Assembly (NCBI GenBank): GCA_964459305.1
Contig: CAYWNA010000147.1
Coordinates: 1 to 32,786, forward strand
From: CAYWNA01 sp964459305
GTDB lineage: Bacteria; Planctomycetota; Planctomycetia; Pirellulales; Pirellulaceae
Direction of reading: 5' to 3'
DNA: 32,786 nucleotides
Position numbers and translations under genes: made by a program. Shown here in pieces: positions 31,440 through 32,786 of the stretch; position 1 is the stretch's first letter, and each line of letters opens with the position of its first letter. Below the pieces are notes generated by a model. The model saw only the letters and a program-made list of their open reading frames with translations. It made no database searches and was not told the origin of the DNA.

Positions 31440-32573
31440 ATGATGAGAGTCTATTGCGGTCTGTTGACGTGGGTCTTGTTGGGGTTCGCGGCGCAATGGT
31501 TGGCAGCAGCGGATGTCCCATTGACTCACGTCGACGTGTTTGTGTCGGGCACCGAAGGATACCATACGTTTCGGATACCGTCCGTTGCGCGGACCGCCGA
31601 TGGGACGCTGCACGCATTCGCCGAGGGCCGGCTGACTAACAGGTCGGATCCCGGCGGCACGCACATCGACCTTGTGTACAAGCGCAGCACGGACGGCGGC
31701 AAGAACTGGTCGGCCCTCGTCTTGCTCGATCGGCATCCCGACACCGACGTGGACAACCTGGCGAAGGACCGCACTGCGGCCTCGAACGCCGTGGCGCTGG
31801 TGGATCGCACGAATGACCGTCTATGGCTGTTCGATACGCGCCTCGTGGACCGAAACCTGGGCAGTTTTCAAGCATGGGCGTTGTACAGCGACGACAGCGG
31901 TGTCAACTGGTCGCCACCCCAACGCATCCGCGTGCCTCGGTATGAGCTTGCCGGCTCGTCCGACATCTATCCAAATCTGGGGAGCGGGATTCAGATGCGG
32001 TCCGGACGCTTGATCGTCCCTGCAACCCGGCGCACGTCGGGCAAGACGCAGAGCTTTGCCCTGTATAGCGATGACCACGGTGCGAATTGGAATGCGGGCG
32101 AGGTGGTCGAGGGAGTCGTCAACGAAGCGCAGATCGTCGAGTTGAGCGATGGCGGGCTTTTGATGTCGGTGCGCCCCAATTCCGGCGGCGATCGTCTGGT
32201 GGCCTTGAGCTCCGACGGCGGAGAGCATTGGACAGCGCCTGCCCCCCTTTTCTCCTCCACGCGAGTTGCGGAAGCGATCGAACGCTATACGCGGGAGGGA
32301 GAAAACGACGCGTCGCGGAACCGCCTTCTGCACACCATTCCCGCGGGCGGCCCGTTGGGCGCGCGATCGAATCTGGAGGTCCGCACCAGCTACGACGAAG
32401 GCCTTTCCTTTGGCATTTCGCGCAAGGTTTATGCCGGGTACGCCGCGTACTCGGATCTGGTCAGCATCGACTCGGACCAAGTGGGCATCCTCTGGGAGCG
32501 CGGTGACACGACCGGCTATCAGTTCATCACCTTCACCATCGTCAATCGTGCGTTCTTGGAGCCGGAGCAATGA
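31440..32573 (+). CDS. Exported sialidase (exo-alpha-sialidase, GH33-type)
   Basis: 377 residues from the ATG at 31440; a second ATG follows immediately at 31443, and GGAGGG at 31430-31435 suits the latter slightly better. Signal peptide VYCGLLTWVLLGFAAQWLAAA. The FRIP motif is present (HTFRIPS), supplying one arginine of the triad. Four Asp-box repeats mark the propeller: STDGGKNW, SDDSGVNW, SDDHGANW and SSDGGEHW. The acid is in RSDPGGTHIDLV, the probable glutamate in NEAQIVEL and the catalytic tyrosine in YAAYSDLV. It removes terminal sialic acids from glycoconjugates outside the cytoplasm. The strand and position suggest its own promoter in the preceding gap, though no clear hexamers are seen. 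Confidence 0.92.
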   Translation: MMRVYCGLLTWVLLGFAAQWLAAADVPLTHVDVFVSGTEGYHTFRIPSVARTADGTLHAFAEGRLTNRSDPGGTHIDLVYKRSTDGGKNWSALVLLDRHPDTDVDNLAKDRTAASNAVALVDRTNDRLWLFDTRLVDRNLGSFQAWALYSDDSGVNWSPPQRIRVPRYELAGSSDIYPNLGSGIQMRSGRLIVPATRRTSGKTQSFALYSDDHGANWNAGEVVEGVVNEAQIVELSDGGLLMSVRPNSGGDRLVALSSDGGEHWTAPAPLFSSTRVAEAIERYTREGENDASRNRLLHTIPAGGPLGARSNLEVRTSYDEGLSFGISRKVYAGYAAYSDLVSIDSDQVGILWERGDTTGYQFITFTIVNRAFLEPEQ

Positions 32574-32602
32574 TTCAGGGACATCATTCCGTTTGAATCA
32601 TG

Positions 32603-32669
32603 GTAGCTGAAGTCGCTAGACTTTGGCCCCATGGCGTGGCAGAAACCAAACTCTGGCGAGTTTGGCTGC
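32603..32669. repeat. Dispersed palindromic repeat, copy 2
   Basis: GTAGCTGAAGTCGCTAGACT from 32603 faces CCAAACTCTGGCGAGTTTGG from 32646. It is the same element as 7255-7306 with several base changes and a longer loop. It lies 30 bases after the sialidase stop. Confidence 0.75.
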
Positions 32670-32708
32670 ATTGCGCAAAGGCTGGAACTACTTCGGCAGC
32701 GATCCTTG

Positions 32709-32786
32709 GTGAGCGTCCTCACCGAGAAGGAGGTCGCTCGATGGTTGGACAGAAACGTCGTTTCGCATACGGAGGATATGGAAGCA
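32709..32786 (+). CDS. Possible 5' end of a gene, partial
   Basis: A frame open to the right edge reads VSVLTEKEVARWLDRN and VVSHTEDMEA from a GTG at 32709 and has coding-like composition. An alternative is an ATG at 32741 in another frame, which is preceded by a very good AAGGAGGT six bases upstream and reads MVGQKRRFAYGGYGS. Only one can be right and too little is visible to decide. No family is recognisable. Confidence 0.25.
   Translation, partial: MSVLTEKEVARWLDRNVVSHTEDMEA

Overview
The window (32,786 bases, GC-rich) looks like a chromosomal segment from a member of the Planctomycetota, most likely of the Pirellulales type. No rRNA marker is present, so this rests on style. The signs are Gfo/Idh/MocA oxidoreductases with twin-arginine leaders, very large secreted proteins with PQQ-type propellers and CBM9-like or malectin-like modules, a DUF3160 protein, many exported polysaccharide-active enzymes, and several families of long palindromic intergenic repeats. 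I saw no tRNA, rRNA, CRISPR array or intact insertion sequence.

Layout. 1-1228 (-): a GspF/PilC-type inner-membrane secretion protein that runs off the left edge. 1229-1572: palindromic repeats. 1573-2964 (-): secreted Gfo/Idh/MocA oxidoreductase. 2965-3767: a graveyard holding the C-terminal end of a DUF5131 (phage Gp37/Gp68-like) gene joined to a second decayed gene. 3768-6675 (+): secreted alpha/beta hydrolase, then a second twin-arginine Gfo/Idh/MocA protein. 6758-10452 (+): a YtrA-type operon with a sigma70-like promoter carrying a perfect 10-bp inverted-repeat operator, a GntR/YtrA repressor, an ABC ATPase, a permease, and a membrane protein with a zinc ribbon. 10745-15196 (+): a 1483-residue PQQ-propeller multidomain protein. 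14854-17676 (-): a GH127 enzyme whose stop codon appears lost, so that it runs antisense into the previous gene. 17839-19254 (+): a BNR-type propeller protein. 19612-21780 (-): a LamG plus GH32-like protein with an unusual active site.

21963-23547 (-): an overlapping gene pair, a DUF5131 three-cysteine protein followed by a TcmP-type partner. This is the best candidate here for an undescribed system. The first protein has a CX6CX2C motif reminiscent of an iron-sulfur cluster site, and the second has the motifs of a Rossmann methyltransferase. 23709-26583 (-): a DUF3160 exported protein and a Nudix hydrolase as a tight pair. 26761-29814 (-): a 1017-residue exported protein with an N-terminal CBM9-like domain and an unassigned barrel-like region. 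30123-31052 (-): a VOC-GNAT fusion. 31202-31369 (-): the C-terminal stub of an S10 carboxypeptidase. 31440-32573 (+): an exported sialidase. The last 200 bases hold another repeat copy and possibly the start of a further gene.

Overall the window reads as a glycan-foraging region (GH127, GH32-like, BNR propeller, sialidase, esterase-like hydrolase, two oxidoreductases, carbohydrate-binding proteins) with genes on both strands. It is interrupted by a regulatory ABC operon and by a small foreign-looking TcmP/DUF5131 island, and is peppered with repeats and gene remnants that indicate active rearrangement.
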